Notes: a model not told the origin generated them from the letters alone. DNA of 64,000 nucleotides from Pelomonas sp. Root1237 (GCF_001425055.1 NZ_LMDK01000019.1:248001-312000), one strand, 5' to 3'. Numbered from the stretch's first letter, positions 54,402 through 62,810 are shown. Program-made: numbers and translations.

Positions 54402-54865
54402 TGCGGCGTGACGATGTCAAAGGCGGCCAGGCCATCGGTGGCCAGCACGAGTTGCTGGCTGCCGAGCTGCAGGCGCAGGCGCTGGGCGGGGATGACGGGT
54501 TCGGGGCCGAGCCTCAGGCCAGGGTTGGTGGCGGTCGCGTTCTCGATCAGCACGGCCACCGGCTCGCCGAGCCAGCGCGTCGGCAGCTGGATGGTGCGGG
54601 GCAGGCCTTCGAAGCGGAAGTCGTCACCGGTCTTGATGCCTTTGGGAATCCAGCGCACGTCCAGGCCCGACGCGCGGCTCTCGGCACGCGCCGTCTCCAG
54701 CAGTGCGGCCAGGCGCTGGGCTTCGCGCTGCAGCTGCAGCTCGGCGGGGTCGCGCAGCGCCAGCGTGATCGTGGCGCTGGTGATCGCGATCAGTGCGACG
54801 ACGACCAGCAGCTCGATGAGCGTGAAGCCCCTGGGCTTACTGCCAGGAACCGATGTCCGCGTCAC
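54398..54865 (-). CDS. gspH: GspH, minor pseudopilin
   Basis: 155 residues from a GTG at 54865, which has GAGG four bases upstream and gives a short leader ending KPRG before FTLIELLVVVALIA. A longer reading frame from 54913 runs deeper into gspG and would make a 28-residue leader, so the GTG is preferred. The overlap with gspG is then 29 bp. Glu+5 is present. Confidence 0.85.
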   Translation of the reverse strand: MTRTSVPGSKPRGFTLIELLVVVALIAITSATITLALRDPAELQLQREAQRLAALLETARAESRASGLDVRWIPKGIKTGDDFRFEGLPRTIQLPTRWLGEPVAVLIENATATNPGLRLGPEPVIPAQRLRLQLGSQQLVLATDGLAAFDIVTPQ

Positions 54866-55271
54866 GGCCCTCGCCGCCGGCGCGGCCGTCGGCGCCAAAG
54901 CTATAGATATCAACCTCGCCCTTCACGCCGGGATTGGCGTACTGGTAGGGGTGGCCCCAGGGGTCGTTGGGTAGCTTCTCCAGATAGGGCTTCCAGTTCG
55001 GCGGCGGGTTGCCGGCCGTGGGCTTGTGCACGAGGGCGTCCAGGCCCTGCTCTGAGCTCGGATAGCGCTGGTTGTCCAGCTTGTAGATCTTGAGCGCCTG
55101 CATCAGGTTGTTGACGTCGGTGCGGGCGGCGGTGACGCGAGCGTCTTCGGCGCGGTCCAGCACGTTGGGCACGACGAGGGCCGCGAGCACGCCGATGATG
55201 ACGAGCACGACCAACAGTTCGATCAGCGTGAAGCCGCGGGCAACGGAGCCGGTGAGGGAGGAGCGACGCAT
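54837..55271 (-). CDS. gspG: GspG, major pseudopilin
   Basis: 144 residues from the ATG at 55271. The prepilin cut falls before FTLIELLVVLVIIGVLAAL. The C-terminal region (NDPWGHPYQYANPG and DIYSFGADG) is the calcium-binding loop region diagnostic of GspG. An ATG at 55316 would make an overlong leader. No good ribosome binding site precedes either. First gene of the eleven-gene gsp operon. Confidence 0.95.
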   Translation of the reverse strand: MRRSSLTGSVARGFTLIELLVVLVIIGVLAALVVPNVLDRAEDARVTAARTDVNNLMQALKIYKLDNQRYPSSEQGLDALVHKPTAGNPPPNWKPYLEKLPNDPWGHPYQYANPGVKGEVDIYSFGADGRAGGEGRDADIGSWQ

Positions 55272-55324
55272 GTCTGGGGGCGTGGAAGCGCTGAGCTGCG
55301 GTGAGCGGGCCATCATAATGGGCC

Positions 55325-55954
55325 ATGCTTGCTCGAACGATGGCGTTTACGGTGTGGCTGCTGCTCGGCGGCTCGGTGGCTTACTGGAGCCTGCAACTGC
55401 TCGCACGGCCGCTGGCCATGCCGGCTTCGGTGCTGCCGGCCGGTGAGGGGCGCGGCGGCGCGGTCGACCTGAGCCGGCTGCTCGGCGTGACGGCGCCCGA
55501 GGCCGTGCCCGAGCCCGAGGTCGCGGTATCGACGCGGCTGCGCCTGCTGGGTGTTGTCGCGCCCAGGAACGCGAAGGCGGCCGAGGCCGGCGAGGGCGTC
55601 GCGCTGATCGAGGTGGACGGCGTGGCGCGCACGGTGCGCGTCGGCGCAGTGGTCGACGGCGAGTTGCGCCTGCTGCGCGTGGACGTGCGCAGCGCCAGCC
55701 TTGGCCGCATCGGCCAGGCGCCCAGCCAGGTCTTGCAGATCAGCCCGCCGGCCGCTGCGGCGACGGGCGCGCTGCCGCCGGCTGCGCCATCTCCGGTGGT
55801 GCTGGGCGGCAATCCGAATGGCAATCCCAATGCCGCGCCCAACGCACAGGGCCTGCCGCGGCGCGGCAATGCGCCGCCGCCCGTGCCGGCCACCTATGGC
55901 GCGGCGCCGGCAAATCAGGCCTCGCCGCCGACGCGCGAGGAGCAGCAGCGCTGA
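55325..55954 (+). CDS. gspC: GspC, inner-membrane link to the secretin
   Basis: 209 residues, divergent from gspG with 53 bp between starts. One membrane helix (MAFTVWLLLGGSVAYWSLQLL) is followed by the homology region (TRLRLLGVVAPRN...GVALIEVDGVARTVRVG), which contacts GspD. The C-terminus is Pro/Ala/Asn-rich with no PDZ or coiled-coil domain, so it is a short GspC. The divergent placement suggests a shared promoter region with the main operon. Confidence 0.88.
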   Translation: MLARTMAFTVWLLLGGSVAYWSLQLLARPLAMPASVLPAGEGRGGAVDLSRLLGVTAPEAVPEPEVAVSTRLRLLGVVAPRNAKAAEAGEGVALIEVDGVARTVRVGAVVDGELRLLRVDVRSASLGRIGQAPSQVLQISPPAAAATGALPPAAPSPVVLGGNPNGNPNAAPNAQGLPRRGNAPPPVPATYGAAPANQASPPTREEQQR

Positions 55955-55961
55955 CCTGGTG

Positions 55962-57035
55962 TTAGGCGCCCAGCGTCGGGACGTGGGCGCTGGGGTCGGG
56001 GCGGGCCGCGACGCGGGCTTCGGCGACCTCGTGCAGATCGGTCAGCAGAGCGGCGGCGGCGCGGATCATCGGCCAGGCCAGGGCCGCGCCGGTGCCGTCG
56101 GCGCTGTCCATGCCCAGTTCAAGCAAGGCGGAGGCATGGAACAGGGCCAGCGCTTCATCCAGGCCGCGGTGCACATGGCTGCGGCAGAACACCGCGTAGT
56201 CGGTCACCGGCGCGCAGATCAGCGACGCGAGCTTGAGGGCCGCGCAGGCGGCGATGCCGTCCACGATGATGAGGCTGCGCTTGCTGGCCGCAACGAGCAT
56301 GGCGCCAACCATGACGGCGATCTCGTGGCCACCGAAGGCCGCGATGATGTCCATGGGGTCCTTGGCGTCGCGATGGCGGGCCAGGGCGCCTTGCAGCACG
56401 TCGAGCAGATGGACGAGATCGTCCTGGCGCATGGTCGGGCCAGAGACGATGAAGTCGCGCACCGGTTGGTCGGACAGCCGCGCCAGCACCAGGGCGGCGC
56501 ATTCGGGCGAGCCCTGGCCCATGGAGGCGCAGGCCAGCACATTGCCGGGCAGGTTGTCGGCGATCTCCATGCCGACGCGCACGCCAGCGTGGGCCTGCTC
56601 GACGCTCATCGCATGCGCGGTGCGCGCGTTGCGCGTGCCATGGGCGACCTTGCGCGCCAGCAGCCGGGCGTGAGGGGGCAGGTTCTCGGCGACGCCGCAG
56701 TCGACGACGGTCAGGTGCAGGCCCTGCAGCCGGGCAAAGACTGACACCGGCAACTGGGCATGCAGGGCCATCTGCACCTGGTCCCTGGTGGCGCGGCCCC
56801 ATTGGGCGCCGACGCCGTCGACGACGATGCCGTGATCGGAAGCGAAAAGACCGAGCACCGGGTCGCGAAAGCGCGGCGTCAGGCTGTTCTGCACGAGCCC
56901 GAGGCGGACGGCCAGTGGTTCCAGTTCGCCGAGGCCGCCAGCGATGGCCGAGCGTCGATCGACGCGGTCACGCAGGGCTTTTTCCAGCTCGGGATTGGCG
57001 GTGGGGGAGATCAGCGACTGTTGGGCAACGGTCAT
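55962..57035 (-). CDS. CobT-like nicotinate-nucleotide phosphoribosyltransferase family protein, active site altered
   Basis: 357 residues, the family length. CobT motifs: LGLFASDHGIVVDGV, THGTRNARTAHAMS-like (GTRNARTAHAMSVEQA) and AFGGHEIAVMVGAML. However, the usual GEMGI(A/G)NTT block reads CASMGQGSPE (about 169-178), and the conserved LGEGTGA near the end reads SADGTGA, with Asp313 where the Salmonella enzyme has its catalytic Glu317. Authentic CobT makes alpha-ribazole phosphate for cobalamin. With both Glu residues changed, the activity or base specificity may differ. No other cobalamin gene is near. Confidence 0.8.
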   Translation of the reverse strand: MTVAQQSLISPTANPELEKALRDRVDRRSAIAGGLGELEPLAVRLGLVQNSLTPRFRDPVLGLFASDHGIVVDGVGAQWGRATRDQVQMALHAQLPVSVFARLQGLHLTVVDCGVAENLPPHARLLARKVAHGTRNARTAHAMSVEQAHAGVRVGMEIADNLPGNVLACASMGQGSPECAALVLARLSDQPVRDFIVSGPTMRQDDLVHLLDVLQGALARHRDAKDPMDIIAAFGGHEIAVMVGAMLVAASKRSLIIVDGIAACAALKLASLICAPVTDYAVFCRSHVHRGLDEALALFHASALLELGMDSADGTGAALAWPMIRAAAALLTDLHEVAEARVAARPDPSAHVPTLGA

Positions 57036-57067
57036 GGCGCAGGCGTTGTCAGACCCCGCATTTCAAC

Positions 57068-58660
57068 TCAACCGAGGAACAAGCGATAGACCGGATTGGA
57101 GGTTTCGTCTTCGAAGGGGTAGTTCAAGCCGTTGAGGAACTCTCGCAAAGCCGCCGCATCGCCCCTGGGAACCTGGATGCCGACAAGGATGCGGCCGTAA
57201 TCCGCACCCTGGTTGCGGTAGTGGAAAAGGCTGATGTTCCAGTCGGGGTGCATGCTGGACAGGAAGCGCATCAGCGCGCCCGGCCGTTCTGGAAAGACGA
57301 AGCGATAGAGGCGCTCGTCGCGTGCCAGTTCGCTGCGCCCACCCACCATGTGGCGGATGTGCTGCTTCGCGAGTTCGTCGTTGGTCAGGTCCAGCGTCTC
57401 GAAGCCGGCCTTGCTGAAGGTGCGGGCCAGCTTGGCAGCGTCGTCGGGCTTGGAGATGGCGATGCCGACGAAGATATGGGCGACGTCCGCGCCAGCGATG
57501 CGGTAGTTGAACTCGGTGACGCTGCGCGGGCCGAGCAACTCGCAGAAGCGCTTGAAGCTGCCGCGCGCCTCGGGGATGGTGACGGCAAACAACGCCTCGC
57601 GGTGCTCGCCGACCTCGGCCCGCTCGGCGACGAAGCGCAGGCGGTCGAAGTTCATGTTGGCGCCGCAGGTGATGGCGACCAGCGTTTCGCCCTTGGCGCC
57701 AGTCGTCGCGGCGTATTGCTTGACGGCGGCGACGCTCATCGCCCCTGAGGGCTCAAGAATGGAACGCGTGTCCTCGAAGACATCCTTGATGGCCGCGCAA
57801 ACGGCGTCGGTGTCGACGACGATGTAGTCGTCAACCAGTTCGCGGGCGATGCGGAAGGTTTCCTCGCCCACCAGCTTGACGGCGGTGCCGTCGGCGAACA
57901 GGCCGACGTCGCTGAGCGTCACGCGCTTGCCTGCCTTCACCGAGCGCAGCATGGCGTCAGAGTCGGTGGTCTGCACACCGATGATCTTGATCTCCGGGCG
58001 CAGCGCCTTGACGTAGGCAGCAACGCCGGAGATGAGGCCGCCGCCGCCGATGGCGACGAAGATCGCGTCGATGGGGCCGGGATGCTGGCGCAGCAGCTCC
58101 ATGGCGATGGTGCCCTGGCCGGCGATGACGTCGGGGTCGTCAAAGGGGTGGACGAAGGTCAGGCCTTGCGCGCTCTCCAGTTCCTTGGCGTGACCATAGG
58201 CGTCGGTGAAGCTCTCGCCGAACAGCACGACTTCGCCGCCGTGGCCGCGCACCGCCTCGACCTTGACCTGGGGCGTGGTCACCGGCATCACGATGACGGC
58301 GCGGCAGCCGAGCTTTTTCGCCGACAGCGCCACGCCCTGGGCGTGGTTGCCTGCCGAAGCGCAGATGACGCCGGCCGCGCGTTGCTCGGCCGACAGATGC
58401 GCCATCTTGTTATAGGCGCCGCGCAGCTTGAAGCTGAAGACGTCCTGCTCGTCCTCGCGCTTGAGCCAGACCTTGTTGGACAGGCGCTTGGATAGCTTGG
58501 CGGCGGCGTGGAGATGGGTCTCGCGGGCGACTTCGTAGACCCGGGCGTTCAGGATTCGCTGCAGATAGCTGCTGCCGGGCGGCAGCATCGCGGGCACCTG
58601 AGATGACGTGCTGGACGGCGCCTTGGCGGGGGGCTGGCGTCGGCGCGAGGGGGCGCTCAT
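57068..58660 (-). CDS. ilvA: Threonine ammonia-lyase, biosynthetic
   Basis: 530 residues. The PLP domain has its Lys in VFSFKLRGAYNKM, and IGGGGLISGVAAYV binds the phosphate. Two ACT-like regulatory domains (about 350-530; ERPGALMRFLSSM) follow, as expected for the isoleucine-inhibited enzyme. It makes 2-oxobutyrate from threonine, the first step to isoleucine. The N-terminal 25 residues are Ser/Pro-rich, so the true start could be a little later. A strong terminator with a small-RNA-like unit lies 78 bp upstream on the same strand. Confidence 0.95.
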   Translation of the reverse strand: MSAPSRRRQPPAKAPSSTSSQVPAMLPPGSSYLQRILNARVYEVARETHLHAAAKLSKRLSNKVWLKREDEQDVFSFKLRGAYNKMAHLSAEQRAAGVICASAGNHAQGVALSAKKLGCRAVIVMPVTTPQVKVEAVRGHGGEVVLFGESFTDAYGHAKELESAQGLTFVHPFDDPDVIAGQGTIAMELLRQHPGPIDAIFVAIGGGGLISGVAAYVKALRPEIKIIGVQTTDSDAMLRSVKAGKRVTLSDVGLFADGTAVKLVGEETFRIARELVDDYIVVDTDAVCAAIKDVFEDTRSILEPSGAMSVAAVKQYAATTGAKGETLVAITCGANMNFDRLRFVAERAEVGEHREALFAVTIPEARGSFKRFCELLGPRSVTEFNYRIAGADVAHIFVGIAISKPDDAAKLARTFSKAGFETLDLTNDELAKQHIRHMVGGRSELARDERLYRFVFPERPGALMRFLSSMHPDWNISLFHYRNQGADYGRILVGIQVPRGDAAALREFLNGLNYPFEDETSNPVYRLFLG

Positions 58661-58738
58661 CGTCTCTCCATGGTGTCTTGTTGCGGCGCCGCATGATAGG
58701 GGAGACCCTCATGGGGCGCCGCTTGCCTGCCTTCGGCG

Positions 58739-58770
58739 AAAAAAAACCCGAGCTTTTGCAAGCTCGGGTT
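58739..58770 (-). terminator. Strong Rho-independent terminator between the candidate small RNA and ilvA
   Basis: The 11 bp perfect stem AACCCGAGCTT / AAGCTCGGGTT has a 4-base loop, and on the minus strand it is followed by a run of T (58746 down to 58739). There is no T-run on the plus strand. No minus-strand protein gene lies close upstream: coq7 ends almost 600 bp away, beyond the opposite-strand OsmC gene. It therefore ends a short transcript. Confidence 0.88.
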
Positions 58771-58825
58771 GAATCCACCATGGAGGCGGTGGAGGAGACA
58801 ATCGGTGCGAAAACGTTTTCGCTTG
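58739..58825 (-). ncRNA. Candidate small RNA upstream of ilvA
   Basis: On the minus strand a possible promoter (TTGCAG at 58861-58856, TAAACT at 58837-58832, 18 bp apart) is followed by a palindrome able to fold as a hairpin (GCGAAAACGTTTTCGC, 58822-58807). Next comes a single-stranded pyrimidine-rich segment with repeated CUCC/CCUCC (about 58800-58781) and then a perfect terminator. That is the layout of many trans-acting bacterial small RNAs, about 85 bases long. The CCUCC motifs could pair with ribosome binding sites. It could also be a premature-termination leader of ilvA. I do not recognise a named family. Confidence 0.45.
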
Positions 58826-58896
58826 AGTGGCAGTTTAGCGCCGAGTTATGCTGCGCTGCAATATTTTTCGTGAACGAATTGGAGCTTTGACTCTAG

Positions 58897-59334
58897 ATGA
58901 CCATGGAATGCACCGTCAGTTGGCTGGGTCCTGAGGGCCCGAGTGGCATGAGCTTCGTGGCCGAGACCGGCAGCGGCCATGTGCTGAGCATGGACGGCGC
59001 GCCGGACGGTGGCGGGCGCAACCTGGCGCCGCGGCCCATGGAAACCGTGCTGGCGGGTACGGGCGGCTGCACGGCCTATGACGTGGTGCTCATCCTCAAA
59101 CGCGGCCGCCATGATGTGCGTGGCTGCAAGGTGACGCTGAAGGCCGAGCGCGCCACCAGCGATCCCAAGGTCTTCACAGCCATCCACTTTCACTTCATCG
59201 TCAGCGGCAAGGGGCTGAAGCCTGAGATCGTCGAGCGCGCAGTGGCGCTGTCGCACGAGAAATACTGTTCGGCGACAGCCATGCTGGCCAAGACCTCGGC
59301 CATCAGTACCTCTTTCGAGGTCACTGAAGTTTGA
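58897..59334 (+). CDS. OsmC family protein
   Basis: 145 residues. Two redox cysteines, Cys58 in AGTGGCTAYDVV and Cys124 in HEKYCSATAML, and Glu49 in METVLAG are the active-site residues of OsmC/Ohr peroxidases. It is of the YhfA-like branch rather than classical Ohr by its motif style, so the peroxide substrate is not certain. It is convergent with coq7, with 11 bp between the ends. Confidence 0.88.
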   Translation: MTMECTVSWLGPEGPSGMSFVAETGSGHVLSMDGAPDGGGRNLAPRPMETVLAGTGGCTAYDVVLILKRGRHDVRGCKVTLKAERATSDPKVFTAIHFHFIVSGKGLKPEIVERAVALSHEKYCSATAMLAKTSAISTSFEVTEV

Positions 59335-59345
59335 GCCAGGTCTGA

Positions 59346-60008
59346 TCAGATGTGGTGAGCCACGGTCGTCATGACCTTGGCTGCCGCGCGCATCAGCTCC
59401 GCAATGGGCGCGGGCAATGGCCGCGCGCCGGCGGCAACGGCCGCGTCGGCATGCTCGGCTTCCTCGCGCCGCATTTGGTCGACGATGGCGCGGGATGGCG
59501 CGTCGGCCTCAGGCAGGCGTTGAAGATGCGAGGCCAAGTGGGCTTCGACCTGGCGCTCCGTTTCGACGACGAAGCCAAGGCTCCATTGATCGCCGGCCAG
59601 CCCAGCCAGGCTGCCCCAGGCGAAGGCACCGGCCCACCAGAGCGGCGCGAGGTGGCTGGTATGGCCATCCAGTTCGGCGATCCGGTCGGCCGTCCAGGCG
59701 AGGTGATCCAGTTCTTCCTGGGCGGCTTGTTCGAAGTGCCGCCGCAGCTGCTCGTTGCGGCTGAACAGCGCCTGTGACTGGTAAAGCGCCTGGGCGCAGA
59801 TTTCACCGACGTGATTGACGCGCATCAGCGCTGCCGCGTGCTGCTGGTCTGCCGCATCCAACTCGACCGGCGACTGGGCCGCCGACGGCGACTGGCGGGT
59901 GGCGCGGGTGGGCACGAACACGGTGCGAAGCCCGGCGTCGAGCGCGCTGATCAACCTGTCCCGAAAGTCCAGATCACGACGATGTGAATTGCTTGCTCGA
60001 GGTTGCAT
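59346..60008 (-). CDS. coq7: Coq7, 3-demethoxyubiquinol hydroxylase
   Basis: 220 residues. The diiron ligands are visible: Glu69 (MRVNHVGEI), Glu99 and His102 (EELDHLAW), Glu151 (ETERQVEAHL), and Glu183 with His186 (REEAEHADAA). It hydroxylates 2-polyprenyl-3-methyl-6-methoxy-1,4-benzoquinol in the penultimate step of ubiquinone synthesis. Many beta-proteobacteria use this enzyme where E. coli uses UbiF. Transcribed alone and divergent from the first porin. Confidence 0.95.
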   Translation of the reverse strand: MQPRASNSHRRDLDFRDRLISALDAGLRTVFVPTRATRQSPSAAQSPVELDAADQQHAAALMRVNHVGEICAQALYQSQALFSRNEQLRRHFEQAAQEELDHLAWTADRIAELDGHTSHLAPLWWAGAFAWGSLAGLAGDQWSLGFVVETERQVEAHLASHLQRLPEADAPSRAIVDQMRREEAEHADAAVAAGARPLPAPIAELMRAAAKVMTTVAHHI

Positions 60009-60055
60009 TCAGTTAAGCAATGTTTCGATGAAGAAATGGTGAATCTGGGGCGGCG

Positions 60056-60083
60056 TTGTGGATCGGCAACGACAACACATAAT
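60056..60083 (+). promoter_or_regulatory. Probable promoter of the first porin gene
   Basis: TTGTGG (60056-60061) and CATAAT (60078-60083) are 16 bp apart, 122 bp upstream of the start. The -10 matches five of six consensus bases. The resulting leader of about 110 bases ends in a good AGGAG ribosome binding site. Confidence 0.5.
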
Positions 60084-60204
60084 TTCATATCCGTGAATTC
60101 CCCAGCATCTCAAACCTGTAGTGGAATACGCGCACTTCCTCATAGGAGGTAAGTCGCTGTGGCCTGTTCGCTCGGCGACTCGGATGAATACCTAGGAGTA
60201 TCGA

Positions 60205-61242
60205 ATGAAGAAAGCTCTGATTGCCTTGGCCGTCCTCGGTCTGACCGGCGGCGCTGCCGTCGCGCAATCGTCCGTCACTCTGTTTGGCGTCATTGATGCC
60301 GACCTGAAGTACGTCAAGACCGGCGGTCTCACGGTGAAGAAGTTGGACTCCAGCGGTCTGAACACCAGCCGTTTCGGCGTGCGTGGCACCGAAGATCTGG
60401 GCGGCGGCCTGAAGGCTGGCTTCTGGCTGGAATCCCAAGTCGACACCGACACCGGTGTCGCTGGTGGCGGTAGCGCCTTCTGGGGTCGCCGCGCCACGGT
60501 CAGCCTGAGCGGCGACTTCGGTGAAGTGCGCCTCGGCCGCAACAAGACCGTCTCGCGCCTGCACGTCGAAGACTTCGACCCGTCCGCATTCACCGGCCTG
60601 GGCAGCGTCAGCGTGCTGTACAGCAACCTGGGCAGCGGCAACGGTACGTCTTTCGGCCGTGCTGACAACCTCGTCTCGTATTCCCTGCCGGCCAATCTCG
60701 GCGGCTTCTACGGCGGTGTGGACATCTCGGCTGGTGAAGGCGTGGACACGAACAAGGGCCAGTCCGTTCGTCTGGGCTATAAGCAGGGTCCCCTGCACGT
60801 GTCGGGCGCCTATGCCAGCACGTCCAACGCGGGTGACAGCAGCAAGTTCAAGCTGACCTCGATCGGTGCAGCCTACGACTTCGGCGTGATTCGCCCGTCG
60901 CTGTCCTACACGGAGTCCAAGTACCTGTCGCGCAAGCAGCAGATCCTGACGGCTGCCGTGACGGCACCGCTTGGCCAGGGTCAACTGTGGGCCTCGTTCA
61001 CGGACGCCAAGGCCAATGCTGGCGCCGAGACGGCCGTCGCGGGCTACACCGCCATCGGCGATGCGAAGCTGTTCGCGGCTGGCTACATCTACAACCTGTC
61101 CAAGCGTACCGCGCTGTACACGACGTTCTCGCAGCTGAAGAACAGCGGCGCTGCGCGCTTCGCCGTCGGCGGCGCTCCTGCAGCGACCTCCAACGGCCTG
61201 AAGTCCACCGGCTACGACGTCGGCGTTCGTCACAGCTTCTGA
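60205..61242 (+). CDS. Gram-negative trimeric porin
   Basis: 345 residues. The signal peptide MKKALIALAVLGLTGGAAVAQ is followed by SSVTLFGVIDADLKYVK, the first strand of beta-proteobacterial porins. Alternating beta strands, RFGVRGTEDLGGGLKAGF, and a C-terminal Phe after YDVGVRHSF (needed for BAM recognition) complete the pattern. It forms a general diffusion channel in the outer membrane. AGGAG lies seven bases before the ATG. A terminator separates it from the second porin. Confidence 0.93.
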   Translation: MKKALIALAVLGLTGGAAVAQSSVTLFGVIDADLKYVKTGGLTVKKLDSSGLNTSRFGVRGTEDLGGGLKAGFWLESQVDTDTGVAGGGSAFWGRRATVSLSGDFGEVRLGRNKTVSRLHVEDFDPSAFTGLGSVSVLYSNLGSGNGTSFGRADNLVSYSLPANLGGFYGGVDISAGEGVDTNKGQSVRLGYKQGPLHVSGAYASTSNAGDSSKFKLTSIGAAYDFGVIRPSLSYTESKYLSRKQQILTAAVTAPLGQGQLWASFTDAKANAGAETAVAGYTAIGDAKLFAAGYIYNLSKRTALYTTFSQLKNSGAARFAVGGAPAATSNGLKSTGYDVGVRHSF

Positions 61243-61277
61243 TGTCGAGCGGCCTCTCGGCCGCAGCGAAATCAGCC

Positions 61278-61301
61278 AAGCCGCCTTCGGGCGGCTTTTC
61301 T
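61278..61301 (+). terminator. Rho-independent terminator after the first porin
   Basis: An 8 bp stem (AAGCCGCC / GGCGGCTT) with a TTCG loop runs into TTTTCTTTT. It begins 36 bp after the stop codon. Confidence 0.85.
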
Positions 61302-61418
61302 TTTGTCCCATGCGGGACAGGGGAATTGCTGTGGGAAATCAACAACAGAGCTCGCGTTATGGCAGGGCGCATCACTGAGAATCAAAAAGTTCACTTTTCT
61401 TCGCAGGAGACAACCTTG

Positions 61419-62636
61419 ATGAAAAAAGCCACTCTGGCAGTTGCCGCTCTGGCCGCTTGCACCTCTTCCGCTTGGGCCCAGTCCACCGTGACCCTGTACG
61501 GCATCGTGGACGCTGCCGCGCGTTACACCACCAACGTCAATCCTGGAGCTGCACCAAAGCAGTTGATCCCTGGCGGCATGTCGCAAAGCCGTCTGGGCGT
61601 GAATGTCGTGGAAGACATGGGCGGCGGTCTCAAGGCTCTGGTGAACATGGAGCATCGCCTGAATTCGGACACCGGCGCGGCGTCCTCGGGAACCGATTTC
61701 TGGCGTCAAGCCTGGGTTGGCCTGCAGTCCAGTGACCTGGGCCAGATCCGCCTCGGCCGTCAATACAACATCCTGTTCGACGTCTACACCTCGACCTTCG
61801 CATCCTTCCGCTACTCGCCGTATATCGAGGCGTACAAGCCCGAAATCGGCATGTCCATGGCCGCGCGTCAGGACAACATGGTCAAGTACCTGGCCCAGTT
61901 TGGCAGCTTCTATGCCGAAGTCCAGGTGAGCGCCGGTGAAGGTCAATCGGGCGCTGCCGCGGCTTTCCCGAACAAGACCGTCGGCGGCTTGGTTCGCTAC
62001 AACGACGGTAAGTTCGGCGCGGGCGCCGCATATCTGCAAGCGACCGAGCAGACCGGCAAGAAGATCAAGGCGACCGTCCTCGGCGGCTCGTACACGAATG
62101 GCCCGCTCTACGTGCATGCGTCGTGGGGCGAGAACAAGTTCGAAAACCCCTTCACGCTGTTGAGCCTGAGCAGCCCCGCAGCTTTCGCGGCCTCGACCGC
62201 CGCCGGCGGCCCGGCCAATATCGCCCTGGCGACGCGTACAGCCTATACCGGCGGTATCTTGGGCGCGAACATCTTCAATGGCGATGCGGCTGACATCAAG
62301 AAGCGCACCATGATCATGTTCGGCGCGACCTATCAGTTGACGCCTCAGCTGAACATCGGCGCCAATGCCTGGTTGACCGAACAAACGCACTACGGCACGG
62401 TCCAGAACCTGGGCCCGTTCAGTGCGGCCTTTGCAGCGGCGCCTGGCGGTTTCTCGACGAACGCCAACACCAAGTCCAAGGCTAACTTCTTCGCCGTCGT
62501 CCTCGACTACGCGTTCTCCAAGCGCACCGACGCCTACCTGGAAATGGACTACACCAAGCTCAAGGGCGAGGTGCTGTTCCTGAACGGCGCTGGCAAGCGT
62601 GGCGGCGCGATGGTCGGTCTGCGTCACCGCTTCTGA
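61419..62636 (+). CDS. Gram-negative trimeric porin, second copy
   Basis: 405 residues from the ATG at 61419, which has AGGAGA upstream; the longer open frame before it overlaps the first porin out of frame. The signal peptide ends SSAWAQ and the mature start is STVTLYGIVDAAARY. GQIRLGRQYNILFDVY is the loop-3 region, and it ends GAMVGLRHRF with a terminal Phe. It is larger than the first porin mainly through longer surface loops. A tandem duplicate by family, though well diverged. Confidence 0.92.
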   Translation: MKKATLAVAALAACTSSAWAQSTVTLYGIVDAAARYTTNVNPGAAPKQLIPGGMSQSRLGVNVVEDMGGGLKALVNMEHRLNSDTGAASSGTDFWRQAWVGLQSSDLGQIRLGRQYNILFDVYTSTFASFRYSPYIEAYKPEIGMSMAARQDNMVKYLAQFGSFYAEVQVSAGEGQSGAAAAFPNKTVGGLVRYNDGKFGAGAAYLQATEQTGKKIKATVLGGSYTNGPLYVHASWGENKFENPFTLLSLSSPAAFAASTAAGGPANIALATRTAYTGGILGANIFNGDAADIKKRTMIMFGATYQLTPQLNIGANAWLTEQTHYGTVQNLGPFSAAFAAAPGGFSTNANTKSKANFFAVVLDYAFSKRTDAYLEMDYTKLKGEVLFLNGAGKRGGAMVGLRHRF

Positions 62637-62672
62637 TGCCGATGCGGGGCTTCGGCCTCGCGAGGCGTCTCG

Positions 62673-62697
62673 ACGGGCCGCGAAAGCGGCCCGTTTT
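62673..62697 (+). terminator. Rho-independent terminator after the second porin
   Basis: A 9 bp perfect stem (ACGGGCCGC / GCGGCCCGT) closed by a GAAA tetraloop, then TTTT. It begins 37 bp after the stop codon. Confidence 0.85.
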
Positions 62698-62810
62698 CAT
62701 TGGCGGCTCAGGCTCGCGGAGCTAGGGCTTTCCCGGGAAGCCCCGGCCCCCGCACTTCGCCATGATCCCGCCTTCGCGCCGCGCAAAGACGCGCTCGCTT
62801 CAAAGTCTTC

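Noticed and set aside
54837-54913. GspH starting at the ATG at 54913
   Set aside because: It would give a 28-residue prepilin leader and a 77 bp overlap with gspG; the GTG at 54865 has better spacing and leader length.
58660-58781. Leader-peptide attenuation of ilvA
   Set aside because: The only reading frame near the terminator (beginning MVDSTRACKSSG) has no ribosome binding site and no run of Ile, Val, Leu or Thr codons. A translation-coupled attenuator is therefore not supported.
61272-62627. A 451-codon open frame opposite the second porin
   Set aside because: Shadow of the porin gene; no recognisable domain, and it runs through the terminator between the two porins.
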